A DNA stretch of 64,000 bases, taken from Pseudoalteromonas arctica (lineage in GTDB: Bacteria; Pseudomonadota; Gammaproteobacteria; Enterobacterales; Alteromonadaceae). The notes under the pieces were generated by a model, which saw nothing but the letters and a program-made list of their open reading frames with translations, did no database searches and was not told the DNA's origin. Location: contig NZ_JABBMT010000001.1 of NCBI RefSeq assembly GCF_012927645.1, positions 1-64,000 on the forward strand. Reading direction: 5' to 3'. Both the position numbers and the translations under genes were made by a program. The stretch's first letter is position 1, and every line of letters begins with the position of its first letter. This document shows positions 40,856 through 49,898 of the stretch, piece by piece.

Positions 40856-41848
40856 ATGAACAATCAATTTAAAGCTATTGTTATAAATAATACTGACGAT
40901 AGGTATACCGCATCAGTACAAACACTAAACAATAGCGAATTACCCAATCTCCCCGTCAAACTAGATGTGCTTTACAGCACCCTAAATTATAAAGATGGTT
41001 TAGCTATTACAGGAAAAGGCCCCGTGGTGCGCTCATTTCCTATGGTGCCGGGTATTGATTTAGTGGGTAAAGTAACAGCCAGTGATTCTAGCGAGCTCGC
41101 TATTGATCAGTTGGTATTATTAAATGGCTTTGGTGTTGGCGAAAAATACTGGGGGGGTCTGGCTCAACAAGCCGCTCTTAATGGCGATTGGTTGATCCCA
41201 CTCCCAACGTCGTTAACCCCTAAACAAGCCATGCAAATTGGTACTGCCGGTTACACCGCGATGCTCAGTATTATTGCGCTTGAAAAGCAAGGCATCACTC
41301 CCGACTCTGGTGATATTCTAGTAACGGGTGCAAACGGTGGTGTGGGTAGTTTTGCCGTGTATTTACTTAATCTACTAGGTTATAGCGTAGTTGCAGCAAC
41401 AGGTCGTGTCGATCAAAGTGAACATTTAAAACAACTTGGTGCCTCTGAAGTGATCGACCGAAATGAGCTATCAAAGCCAGGTAAGCCATTAGCAAAAGAG
41501 CGTTTTGCTGCAGCCATTGATTCGGTTGGCAGTCATACCCTTGCTAATATTTGTGCTTCTTTAAAATATGGTGGTGTAGTTACTGCCTGCGGTTTAGCAC
41601 AAGGCATGGATCTTCCTGCATCCGTTGCGCCGTTTATTTTGCGTGGTATTACATTGATCGGCATAGACAGTGTAATGCGCCCAAAGGCCGACCGCATCCA
41701 AGCATGGCAACGTTTAGGTGAGCTTGTTGAGCAGAGCTACTTAGATAAAATATCAACTGAAATTAATTTAGAGCAGGTTATTAATACGGCTGATGAGCTG
41801 ATGGCCGGCAATATTCGCGGCCGTGTGGTGGTTAACTGTCAGCTGTAA
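40856..41848 (+). CDS. acuI: Acrylyl-CoA reductase AcuI (MDR superfamily)
   Basis: The 330-aa medium-chain dehydrogenase/reductase uses NADPH to reduce acryloyl-CoA to propionyl-CoA, detoxifying acrylate from DMSP or 3-hydroxypropionate breakdown. It is of the YhdH type: LYSTLNYKDGLAITGKGPVV, PMVPGIDLVGKV, MQIGTAGYTAML (about residue 120) and the Rossmann motif VTGANGGVGSFAVYLL. IDSVMRPKADRIQAW is a family hallmark near the C-terminus. Context with acuR and shared operator supports the assignment. There are no zinc ligands, as expected for this group. Confidence 0.88.
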   Translation: MNNQFKAIVINNTDDRYTASVQTLNNSELPNLPVKLDVLYSTLNYKDGLAITGKGPVVRSFPMVPGIDLVGKVTASDSSELAIDQLVLLNGFGVGEKYWGGLAQQAALNGDWLIPLPTSLTPKQAMQIGTAGYTAMLSIIALEKQGITPDSGDILVTGANGGVGSFAVYLLNLLGYSVVAATGRVDQSEHLKQLGASEVIDRNELSKPGKPLAKERFAAAIDSVGSHTLANICASLKYGGVVTACGLAQGMDLPASVAPFILRGITLIGIDSVMRPKADRIQAWQRLGELVEQSYLDKISTEINLEQVINTADELMAGNIRGRVVVNCQL

Positions 41849-41858
41849 AATACAGTTG

Positions 41859-41896
41859 TTAAAGCTTCTTATGTCTGGCGATAGAAGAAGCTTTAA
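41859..41896. terminator. Inverted repeat between acuI and the coiled-coil gene
   Basis: TTAAAGCTTCTT (41859-41870) and AAGAAGCTTTAA (41885-41896) form a perfect 12-bp stem between convergent genes. There is no long T-tract. Confidence 0.65.
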
Positions 41897-41907
41897 CTAT
41901 TAACTAA

Positions 41908-42409
41908 CTAAGCGCCTAAAGTAGCAAGTTTCTCTTTTAATTCCTCTTTTGAAATCAAACCCATTTCATGTTGCTTTTTAACTTTGCGGATAGTGTCAAA
42001 ATTATCAAGCTTTAATCGTGCTTTAGCTAGTTTTTGTTCTTTTTCTTGCTCTGAAATTACATCAAGTTTCACCGCTTTTTCAAGCTTCTCTTTTTCTTGA
42101 TCATATTCTTTTTGGAAAATAGCTTTCTCTTGAATGATGATTTGATCTTTGAGCTTTTTCTCAATTTCAATTGCTTCATCTTCAAGCTCAATTTTTTTCT
42201 CAAGTAACGGTTCAACACGATTTAACGCTTCTTGCAAAACTGTTTCGACATTTTGGCCTTGGTTTTCAAGTAAGTTTTCTACGTACTTCTTACCAATATC
42301 TTGGTAGCCAATATTCAACTGCCCTTCGATTGAGGTGATTTCCGAACGGATCGCTGATGTTTGAACCAATTGTTGTCGCTTGTGTTTTAATTTTATTAAA
42401 AAGACCCAT
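41908..42409 (-). CDS. Coiled-coil hypothetical protein, apparently frameshifted at its start
   Basis: The main frame (to about 42369) encodes a highly charged helical protein: EITSIEGQLNIGYQDIGKKY, then long Glu/Lys/Leu coiled coils (residues 50-130), ending in a SHOCT-like RKVKKQHEMGLISKEELKEK. No ATG begins this frame. The best start, ATG 42409 with AAGGA upstream, reads MGLFNKIKTQATTI and is one base out of frame. A one-base insertion near the GG at about 42368 would restore the reading frame. It is either a sequence error, a broken gene, or use of TTG 42369. The SHOCT tail suggests an oligomerisation role. Confidence 0.6.
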
Positions 42410-42597
42410 GTGTATTATTCCTTAAATCTATCATCTAATGTTGTGGCGTCATGCCGATACTTATTAAAGTACGCTAATATTACCGATAAACTAAACAAAT
42501 GTAAATTACATAAGCAAACTGACTCTATATTCTTGTATCAAATTATCGTGATAAAAATTATAATTATGCCATTAGCGTTTAGAAAAAGAGTGTAAAC

Positions 42598-43014
42598 ATG
42601 AGTAATGAAGATTTATTTGGCAATAACCCACTGCAAGGTGTAAAACTTGAGCAAGTTGTATCAGAATTAGTTGATCAATATGGGTGGGAGCTTTTACATG
42701 CTTATCTACTGCTTAACTGTTTTAAAAATAATCCTGATATTAAATCTGCGGTTAAATTTTTACGAAAAACTCAATGGGCACAAGATAAAGTTGAAAACTT
42801 TTACTTGTACCGTTTAAAAAACCTACCAAAACCAGATGACGTACAGTATCAACTTCCGCCACGTGATCGTGTTATCCCTGAAGATCATAAACCGGGTGAA
42901 CCATGTGAGTTAAGTTTTAGCGACGCAAAACGTATTCAAGCGAAAAAAGAAGCCAAAGATCGTGCACGAACCCGTAAGCAACGTTCAAATGCCAGTAATC
43001 CTTGGGGAAACTAG
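42598..43014 (+). CDS. VF530 family (DUF2132) DNA-binding protein
   Basis: The 138-aa protein has the VF530 domain in its N-terminal 70 residues: NNPLQGVKLEQVVSELVDQY, then GWELLHAYLLLNCFKNNPDI and KSAVKFLRKTQWAQDKVENF. This domain, first solved from Vibrio fischeri VF530, has a fold related to DNA-binding modules. The C-terminus is basic (RIQAKKEAKDRARTRKQR), fitting nucleic-acid contact. It stands alone and converges with the TSUP exporter gene. Function is unproven in the family. Confidence 0.85.
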   Translation: MSNEDLFGNNPLQGVKLEQVVSELVDQYGWELLHAYLLLNCFKNNPDIKSAVKFLRKTQWAQDKVENFYLYRLKNLPKPDDVQYQLPPRDRVIPEDHKPGEPCELSFSDAKRIQAKKEAKDRARTRKQRSNASNPWGN

Positions 43015-43038
43015 GTGCTAGCTGCAGCACCCTTGCCA

Positions 43039-43845
43039 TCAATACATAATCATTTTTACTGCGGTTGCTAACAACAATGCGGCGAAGATTTTTTTGATCA
43101 AAGAAACCGGTAAGTAATGAGTGCCTTTGGCGCCTAATGGTGCGGTAAACCATGATGTGCAAATAATACCGAATAACGCTGGTAAGTACACAAATCCAGC
43201 AAATCCATCTTCTAGTGAAAAATGACCGCTACCTGAGCTGATGTAACCAATTGAACCAAATAATGCGATAACAATGCCGCATGCGGATGCACACCCTATG
43301 GCTTTTTTCATATTTACCGAGAAAAATGTTAATAAAGGCACTAATAACGCCCCGCCGCCTATTCCTATCATCGCCGATATACCACCGGTGATCGTAGTTA
43401 GGATAGTTAATAGGCCTTTATTTGGCATACCACGTTCATAGGGTGTACTTTTACTACTGAAAAACATTTTAATGGCAATCACCACCACAGTAACGGCAAA
43501 CACAATACGCACTATGTTTTCAGGCAGTAGTGCAGCTAAAAAACCACTGATAAGCGCTCCGAGTGCAACGCCCGTCATTACCCACGGCGCTAACTCCCAA
43601 GGTACATTACCGTTTTTATGGTGGGCAATTGCGGAAGACGTTGAGGTGAATAATATTGATGCTAATGACGTTGCAATTGCGGCAATAACGACTTGCTCAG
43701 CTGGTAGAATTTCAAAATGCAGTAAAATAATACTCAACACAGGAACAATAACCAGCCCGCCCCCAATACCTAGTAGCCCTGCTAAAAAACCTACGCCGCT
43801 GCCAAGTAAGGCGCAGTATAAAATCAACATTATCAATTCACTCAT
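43039..43845 (-). CDS. TSUP family exporter (TauE/SafE)
   Basis: The 268-aa protein has eight hydrophobic segments and the TauE/SafE duplicated motif: GVGFLAGLLGIGGGLVIVPV near the N-terminus and ISAMIGIGGGALLVPLLTFF in the second half. It should export sulfite or sulfoacetate-type anions across the inner membrane. Substrate is not indicated by context. It is the second sulfur-anion type exporter in the window, after the YeiH-like protein. Confidence 0.88.
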   Translation of the reverse strand: MSELIMLILYCALLGSGVGFLAGLLGIGGGLVIVPVLSIILLHFEILPAEQVVIAAIATSLASILFTSTSSAIAHHKNGNVPWELAPWVMTGVALGALISGFLAALLPENIVRIVFAVTVVVIAIKMFFSSKSTPYERGMPNKGLLTILTTITGGISAMIGIGGGALLVPLLTFFSVNMKKAIGCASACGIVIALFGSIGYISSGSGHFSLEDGFAGFVYLPALFGIICTSWFTAPLGAKGTHYLPVSLIKKIFAALLLATAVKMIMY

Positions 43846-44361
43846 TGCGTTTATCTCTTATTATAATTTTGGGGCACTCATGCCAGATGAATGCGGTTCT
43901 ATTTCCAACAGAGCAGCTATCACTCACCACATTGGCCGCGAGTATATCAATATAACTGATGCCCATTGATATATTTGGCTAAATTAAGCCCTGAATAATC
44001 CTCATGTTTTAGATGAAATAAATACAATAAACCCATCTAGAAGTCTAAATGTATAGAACCCTAACTTAGCTATGCTATTTTTTACGCTCCGCTACGAGTA
44101 ATTTTTAGCTATATGGTAAGTACTATTTTTAGCTGATGAAGACAACTCATGTTTTAGGTGAAATTAAACCGTTTTTATTCATGTACCGATCCACGTATAA
44201 ATAACTCAACTCTTAGATGCTACACAGTTTTACAGCGGTTTTAATTAATCATCAGACACAAAAGCTGTGAACATTACTGACTGAGATATCAATAACGTAA
44301 ATTCGCTCAAGAGCACAGCACAAACGCAGGTTTTAAATCAAATAATTGGATACAGATCACC
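43846..44361. other. 500-bp region upstream of mesX with direct repeats and a possible MetJ-like site
   Basis: No gene is supported here. CTCATGTTTTAGATGAAAT at 44001 recurs almost identically at 44146. AGAAGTCTAAATGTAT (44039-44054) resembles two adjacent MetJ boxes (AGACGTCT) with the first 7/8 and the second 5/8 matching. Given the downstream methionine genes, MetJ control is plausible but unconfirmed; a long leader would result. Confidence 0.35.
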
Positions 44362-45336
44362 ATGACTAAAGATTTCACATTTACTATTAAGAGTATTTGT
44401 CTCGATGAAAATTATCATCCAGCAGTTAATACACGTATCACTACCAATTTTGCCAACTTGGCCAGAGGTAGTTATCGCCAAGCAAACTTACGCAACGCCT
44501 TAAAAATGATCGATAACCGTTTTAATGCCTTGGCGCAATGGGATAACCCAAAAGCGGATCGTTATTCTGTAGAGCTTGAAATCATTTCTGTTGATATAGA
44601 TATTGCTGGCAGTGGTAATAGCTTTCCATCGATTGAAATATTGAAAACACATATTGTTGACCATCACACTAACAAACGCATTGAAGGCATTGTAGGAAAT
44701 AATTTTTCCTCCTATGTGCGCGACTATGATTTTAGCGTATTACTGCAAGAACATAATAAAGATCAGCCTAAATTTAGTATTCCTGATAACTTTGGCGAGC
44801 TGCATGGCAAACTATTTAAATATTTTATTAATTCAGACAGCTACAAAAAGCACTTTAAAAAGCCGCCAGTAATATGCCTAAGTGTTTCGGATAACAAGAC
44901 CTATCATCGCACTGAAAATCAGCACCCTGCGTTAGGTGTTGAATATCAGCCAAATGAACCGTCTTTGACTGAGCAATATTTCAAAAAAATGGGCTTGCAG
45001 GTGCGTTATTTTATGCCGCCAAATAGTGTAGCGCCCTTAGCCTTTTATTTTGTTGGTGATTTGCTAAATGATTACACTCACCTTGAGCTTATTAGCACTA
45101 TTAGCACTATGGAGACATTTCAAAAAATCTACCGACCAGAGATCTATAATGCCAATGCGACTGCAGGTAAATCATATCAACCAAATTTGAAGAACCTAGA
45201 TCATTCACTCACGCAAATTGTTTATGACCGTGAAGAGCGCAGTAAATTGGCCAATGAACAGGGGAAATTTGCTGAGCAGCACTTCATCAAGCCATATCAA
45301 ACAGTGCTTGAGCAATGGTCTGCTAATTACGCGTAA
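44362..45336 (+). CDS. mesX: MesX (DUF1852), partner of methionine synthase MesD
   Basis: The 324-aa protein is a DUF1852 member, recognisable from FTFTIKSICLDENYHPAVNT, the GIVGNNFSSYVRDYDFSVLL segment and NEPSLTEQYFKKMGLQVRYF. DUF1852 proteins were shown to be required for the activity of the folate-independent methionine synthase MesD, and the system depends on oxygen. Here it lies 53 bp upstream of mesD. Its own chemistry is not established. It is soluble, without signal or membrane segments. Confidence 0.85.
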   Translation: MTKDFTFTIKSICLDENYHPAVNTRITTNFANLARGSYRQANLRNALKMIDNRFNALAQWDNPKADRYSVELEIISVDIDIAGSGNSFPSIEILKTHIVDHHTNKRIEGIVGNNFSSYVRDYDFSVLLQEHNKDQPKFSIPDNFGELHGKLFKYFINSDSYKKHFKKPPVICLSVSDNKTYHRTENQHPALGVEYQPNEPSLTEQYFKKMGLQVRYFMPPNSVAPLAFYFVGDLLNDYTHLELISTISTMETFQKIYRPEIYNANATAGKSYQPNLKNLDHSLTQIVYDREERSKLANEQGKFAEQHFIKPYQTVLEQWSANYA

Positions 45337-45404
45337 TAGCGAGTTCAATCGTTAGATTCAATCGCAACTTAAAAAGTTAACCCAAATAAATGGCATTATT
45401 TATT

Positions 45405-46451
45405 ATGAAAACATCTATTAGCAAAACAATATTACCGACTTCAACGGCAGGCAGCTTACCTAAACCTTCATGGCTTGCAGAGCCGGAGACTCTTTGGTCA
45501 CCTTGGAAACTACAAGGTGATGAATTAATTGACGGAAAACACGATGCGTTACGGATCTCTCTGCAAGAGCAACAACGCGCAGGTGTGGATATTGTCAGTG
45601 ATGGCGAACAAACACGCCAACACTTTGTTACCACATTTATTGAGCACCTTAATGGCGTAGATTTTGAAAACCGTAAAACGGTAAGAATTCGTGACCGCTA
45701 TGATGCCAGTGTACCTACTGTGGTAGGTCCTGTTAGTCGTATCAAATCGGTTTTTGTTGATGATGCTAAGTTTTTACGCAGCCAAACCAAACAACCGATC
45801 AAATGGGCGCTACCAGGTCCTATGACCATGATAGATACACTTTATGATGACCATTATAAAAGCCGCGAACAGCTCGCTTGGGAATTTGCCAAAATTCTTA
45901 ATCAAGAAGCCAAAGAACTGGAGGCTGCGGGGGTTGATATCATTCAATTTGATGAGCCTGCATTTAACGTGTTTTTTGATGAAGTAAATGATTGGGGAAT
46001 TGCGTGTTTAGAAAAAGCCATTGAAGGCCTTAAATGCGAAACCGCCGTACATATTTGTTATGGTTACGGTATTAAGGCAAACACAGATTGGAAAAAAACC
46101 TTAGGCTCAGAATGGCGACAATACGAAGAAGCATTTCCAAAACTGCAGCAATCTAATATTGATATTATCTCATTAGAATGCCACAACTCTCATGTACCAA
46201 TGGAACTACTTGAACTTATTCGCGGTAAAAAAGTAATGGTAGGTGCCATTGACGTTGCCACCAATACCATAGAAACACCAGAGGAAGTGGCAAATACGCT
46301 ACGTAAAGCACTGCAGTTTGTCGATGCTGATAAACTCTACCCGTGTACTAACTGTGGTATGGCTCCCCTGCCTCGCGCAGTTGCAAGAGGTAAGCTTAAT
46401 GCATTAACCGCTGGTGCAGAAATCGTTCGTAAAGAGTTAGCTGCAGGCTAA
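45405..46451 (+). CDS. mesD: Folate-independent methionine synthase MesD
   Basis: The 348-aa protein is a short MetE-C-terminal-like methionine synthase that lacks the N-terminal half of MetE. It should methylate homocysteine without folate, together with MesX. Zinc ligands align with MetE: His216 and Cys218 (AVHICYGYG), Glu258 (DIISLECHNSH) and Cys317 (PCTNCGMAPLP). Other conserved parts are STAGSLPKP, VDIVSDGEQTRQHF, ALPGPMTM and IQFDEPAFNVF. Start is ATG 45405; an upstream ATG at 45390 adds MALFI and is less likely. It follows mesX by about 70 bp as the second gene of a probable operon. Confidence 0.85.
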   Translation: MKTSISKTILPTSTAGSLPKPSWLAEPETLWSPWKLQGDELIDGKHDALRISLQEQQRAGVDIVSDGEQTRQHFVTTFIEHLNGVDFENRKTVRIRDRYDASVPTVVGPVSRIKSVFVDDAKFLRSQTKQPIKWALPGPMTMIDTLYDDHYKSREQLAWEFAKILNQEAKELEAAGVDIIQFDEPAFNVFFDEVNDWGIACLEKAIEGLKCETAVHICYGYGIKANTDWKKTLGSEWRQYEEAFPKLQQSNIDIISLECHNSHVPMELLELIRGKKVMVGAIDVATNTIETPEEVANTLRKALQFVDADKLYPCTNCGMAPLPRAVARGKLNALTAGAEIVRKELAAG

Positions 46452-46548
46452 CGTGTGTATAAAGCGAGGTAGGATTTCTGCCTCGTTTAACTTAATCTCC
46501 TTCACATCAAAACTAAAACGCAAAGCTGTTAAAACATAGTTTAGTAAA

Positions 46549-46728
46549 TTAGCTACAATTTATTCTTGATGTTAAAACATGATCTTGCCAAGTCCCCGCT
46601 ATTTTCAAATAGGATTTAGCAATCCCCTCTTTTTCAAAGCCAAGTCTTTGTAAGAGCATTTCGGAACGGATGTTTGATTGCATATAATTAGCCATAATTC
46701 TATGCAGAATTATATTCAGCAAAAACAT
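46549..46728 (-). pseudogene. rimJ: rimJ remnant (ribosomal-protein S5 alanine acetyltransferase C-terminus)
   Basis: The minus strand reads [20 protein letters not shown] then [20 protein letters not shown] then [12 protein letters not shown] and stops. This aligns with the C-terminal third of RimJ ([27 protein letters not shown], GxWxDHVLT). The N-terminal two thirds, including the acetyl-CoA start region, are absent. It is a truncated remnant without a ribosome-binding site. The rest of the 46452-46795 gap shows nothing. Confidence 0.75.
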
Positions 46729-46795
46729 ATTGGATACATGTTTCTAAAAATTCAAACTATTATTAATTAAACACTTAATATCTTAATAAATCTTG

Positions 46796-47425
46796 TTAGA
46801 GTTTATATTTTCGGCGAACTTCATTTATTAAACGATGGCGAGAACTTTTCAGCCTTTCGTGTGGGGCAAATAATGAACTAGCTGAATCTAAAAGGTTAAC
46901 AGCAGAGCTAAGTTTAGTTAGTTGTTCATCAGTTAATTCTGTAAGCGCTAATAAATCATTAATTTCAAGAATCGACAACTCTTTAGCTGCAATGTCCTCA
47001 GGTAAGCCTGATTTAGTACACAAGCCATATATGCCCTTTAAAAAATGCCCCCATTCTTCTTTAATGTGATTGTTAAGCTCTGAATTTACTTTAGCGTCAC
47101 TTGAACAATGACCTTGCTTATTAAGGTTAGCGAGAGCGGTTTTATAACGAGTAGCAAAAACAGCATAAATAGCATCGCGTGAATTGAGTGATTGAATTAT
47201 GCCTAACCATGAAGCATAACCTTTTGCATAATATTCTATTTCTTGTTCACTATCATAAGAACCAAAAAATGAGTCACTTTTTAACGCTAGGTTTAGTTTA
47301 TAAGAGCATTGCGGCATTAAGCCATGTTCTTGGTACTCTCGTAGAGCTTGTTCGTTCGTTTTTGCAATATCAAGCAGCTCCAGCTTGGTATAGAAATGTT
47401 CATTAAGATATTTGATTAATTCCAT
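46796..47425 (-). CDS. Helical hypothetical protein (DUF6058-like)
   Basis: The 209-aa protein is mostly helical, starts MELIKYLNEHFYTKLELLDI and has a characteristic MPQCSYKLNLALKSDSFFGS, then EIEYYAKGYASWLGII segment. This agrees with what I recall of DUF6058 proteins, but I cannot check it. It has no signal peptide or membrane segment. The C-terminal tail is basic (RLKSSRHRLINEVRRKYKL). No functional role can be assigned from context. Confidence 0.6.
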   Translation of the reverse strand: MELIKYLNEHFYTKLELLDIAKTNEQALREYQEHGLMPQCSYKLNLALKSDSFFGSYDSEQEIEYYAKGYASWLGIIQSLNSRDAIYAVFATRYKTALANLNKQGHCSSDAKVNSELNNHIKEEWGHFLKGIYGLCTKSGLPEDIAAKELSILEINDLLALTELTDEQLTKLSSAVNLLDSASSLFAPHERLKSSRHRLINEVRRKYKL

Positions 47426-47614
47426 TAGCTCTGAGCCTCCACAAAATACTTGTTATTTTTATTTGCACGCAAATTATAAGTTTACTAGATATCAATACAC
47501 TCTAACTAATGTCTATGCGACAACTTGTTATGAAAATACAATACCCGCGCTTTTGCCAAAATTCGATTTCTGACATTGACTCTTGTTCAAACACTGAAAA
47601 TGTTTTATCGGCAA

Positions 47615-47869
47615 TCAGTTTAGCTCTATGGTCATACGCCAGTCACCTATTTTATTGCTTATAGGTTCCCATAAGGTATCACCTAGGTAAAAGTGCCAGT
47701 CATTGTCTTTAACGTATTCAAAGCCGTCAAATGGTGGCATTACCTCACCATCAGCATCCGGTATATCAGGATGGTATATACAATAATGAAGCTTTTCGCC
47801 TTTGGCTTTTTTAATATTAATGATAAAACCAAAGCTTTGCATAGTGATCACGGGCTTAGTTTTTGCCAT
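47615..47869 (-). CDS. Small hypothetical protein
   Basis: The 84-aa product starts MAKTKPVITMQSFGFIINIK and is rich in aromatic residues (WHFYLGDTLWEPI, DWRMTIEL) with a DADGEVMPPFDGFEYVKDND acidic stretch, suggesting a small beta-rich soluble fold. I do not recognise it. An AAGGA-like site precedes the ATG. It follows the kinase-like gene in the same direction. Confidence 0.5.
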   Translation of the reverse strand: MAKTKPVITMQSFGFIINIKKAKGEKLHYCIYHPDIPDADGEVMPPFDGFEYVKDNDWHFYLGDTLWEPISNKIGDWRMTIELN

Positions 47870-47918
47870 TATTTATCCTTTTTTTGATGCATTAGTTTAA
47901 CGTATTTATACGGCAAAA

Positions 47919-49742
47919 TTAAGCGCCAAAACGTTTAGGATCTTTAGGATAGAAAAAATCAGGCTGGCGATCACACAAGGCAAACTCACGGGTGTTTTTG
48001 TAAGGTAGTTTCATAAACCCAGCGACACCGACATCAGTAATACTCACCGCATATTGCATCATCTTATTAAGCAGACGCTTAAACTGAGCTTCTTTAGTGC
48101 CATCTAACAAACGATAGTAATGATGTATTTTCATTCTATCAGGTAAAGCTTCAAAAATAATGCAGCCAGTATGGTGTATTTGATTTAACTCAAACACACA
48201 TTTTATAACCTTTTTTGGGAGCTGTAGTTGCTCGTCCGGATCTTTACCATCTTCAAAATACGAATGTGGTCGGGTGACTTCTGCACTTTTTAAATTCATC
48301 ACTTCATAATTAAGCTCAGGTAATTGTTCAAACTTAAATGCGCCGGTGCCATCGCGTTCAAGTTGAATGGTCTTTCTAGCATCAAATAAACAACACTTAA
48401 ATAAGCCTTTTTGATGAATGCCTTGTGCCAACATCACGGTATTATTAACCGCTTGGGAAAAAGCATGGCCTAAACTTTCATCATGCATGATCAGTGATGA
48501 TTCAACGAACAGTGATTCTTCTTTCCAATGAAAGCTTAACCCCCCTACGACTGGGTATTTTGCTAGCCGGCTAATTGAGGCTAAAAATGCTTTTTCAGTA
48601 TCACCGGTATCAAACAGGAATTCTTTATAATACCGGTCCAATTGAGCGTCATTTACATCAAGCAGTTGTTGGTTATGGTCGGCTTGGCGTAAAAATTGTT
48701 TGCGTGAGCTATAAACCACTGTATCGGGAAGTTCTTCATCGTTACCAAACCAAAATGGAATATTGGCTCGCACATGTTCAGCTAAATTGAGCTCTGGTAA
48801 ATATGCTTTTGCCATAGCAGGCATATTACGCATAAAGTAATCTCCAGCTCCATCTCGAATCACTTTATCTTTAGAGAGCATACCGTCAATCACTTTTGCA
48901 AGCTCCATAGGGAGCCCTAATGAACAGACAGGGATCACTTGCGCGCCAAATCGGCATGACTGTGCAGAAGCCAGTGCGTATAAGGTGGAAGCCACACCTT
49001 GCTCATCAAAACGCGGCGATGATTTAGCCCCTGACATTTGCTCATCACCAATAAAATACACATCCCCCATCCGCGCATTAGTGGTACTTAAATCGCCAGA
49101 CATTAAATCCATAAAATTGCTTGAGATCGGTTCACCATTACTGTCTATTTGGGCATACACTGAGCTACCCCAATCCACCAGCGACAGGCCTTGGGTTGTT
49201 TCATCCCACACTAGGTTTGAAGGCTTGATATCGCCATGCACCATTGGCTGTGGACTGATCCCATTTTTATGATTACGCAGATCAATTAATACATTACGCA
49301 GTTGTAAAGCTAAACGGGTAATTGCTGCGGCGCTAAAACGGCCTTTTTTCAGTGATACTTTTTCTAAATCTTCACCAGTAGCGCGGGCCATCATTAATAT
49401 GCCCTGCTTTTTGATCCGTTCAAAAGCATAAAACTTAGGCACTAATGGGTTATCAACTTGCGAGAGCATATACGCTTCGTCCTCAAGTCGATCACGTACA
49501 CTTTGCGCCAAGGTGATACGTGAAAATTTAAACACCCAAGGACGTTTTCGCTCATCTAACCCCGCAAATACAAATCCAAAAGCACCCGAGCCAATCATTT
49601 CAACCTGGCTGTAGCCTAAATTAGTGAGTTGTTTAATACAGATATTCAACCATTGCCGGTGCTTTTTGGCGTCATGGTGCGAAAGCAAATAGACCGACTG
49701 CTCTTCATTGATATAAAAATTGCGAATTGCTTCGGTTTTCAC
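47919..49742 (-). CDS. Serine/threonine protein kinase-like protein with C-terminal unknown domain
   Basis: The 607-aa protein has a eukaryotic-like kinase domain in residues about 45-330: glycine-rich loop GSGAFGFVFAG (51-61), Lys72 in FKFSR, Glu89 region for the salt bridge, HGDIKPSN (His169 to Asn176, with Asp171 as base and Lys173) and the Mg-binding DWG at 190-192, where ordinary kinases have DFG. The C-terminal 270 residues contain ELNQIHHTGCIIFEALPDRM and match no domain I recognise. There is no membrane segment, so it is probably a cytoplasmic Hanks-type kinase. Its partner is not in the window. Confidence 0.78.
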   Translation of the reverse strand: MKTEAIRNFYINEEQSVYLLSHHDAKKHRQWLNICIKQLTNLGYSQVEMIGSGAFGFVFAGLDERKRPWVFKFSRITLAQSVRDRLEDEAYMLSQVDNPLVPKFYAFERIKKQGILMMARATGEDLEKVSLKKGRFSAAAITRLALQLRNVLIDLRNHKNGISPQPMVHGDIKPSNLVWDETTQGLSLVDWGSSVYAQIDSNGEPISSNFMDLMSGDLSTTNARMGDVYFIGDEQMSGAKSSPRFDEQGVASTLYALASAQSCRFGAQVIPVCSLGLPMELAKVIDGMLSKDKVIRDGAGDYFMRNMPAMAKAYLPELNLAEHVRANIPFWFGNDEELPDTVVYSSRKQFLRQADHNQQLLDVNDAQLDRYYKEFLFDTGDTEKAFLASISRLAKYPVVGGLSFHWKEESLFVESSLIMHDESLGHAFSQAVNNTVMLAQGIHQKGLFKCCLFDARKTIQLERDGTGAFKFEQLPELNYEVMNLKSAEVTRPHSYFEDGKDPDEQLQLPKKVIKCVFELNQIHHTGCIIFEALPDRMKIHHYYRLLDGTKEAQFKRLLNKMMQYAVSITDVGVAGFMKLPYKNTREFALCDRQPDFFYPKDPKRFGA

Positions 49743-49835
49743 TGCGAGGTCTCAACGTATTCTAAATAAATGTAAGGGATAGTGCTGAATTTATAGTCAT
49801 TTAGCCTCAGCTTAACGTGTCCTGATATTTTGCGC

Positions 49836-49877
49836 AAAAAAGCTGTTGTGATCAGCGAGCTGATCACAACAGCTTTT
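49836..49877 (-). terminator. Terminator after etfA
   Basis: AAAAGCTGTTGTGATCAGC and GCTGATCACAACAGCTTTT form a perfect stem of about 19 bp with a 2-nt centre, flanked by an A/T tract. It lies downstream of the leftward etfA. Confidence 0.88.
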
Positions 49878-49898
49878 AACAACCAGAATTATTATAAA

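Noticed and set aside
42380..42595. Plus-strand open frame MCFNFIKKTHVYYSLNL
   Set aside because: No ribosome-binding site, odd composition, and overlap with the start region of the coiled-coil gene.
43013..43032. GGTGCT...AGCACC hairpin as terminator after the VF530 gene
   Set aside because: The pairing is short and no T-tract follows, so it is not convincing as a terminator.
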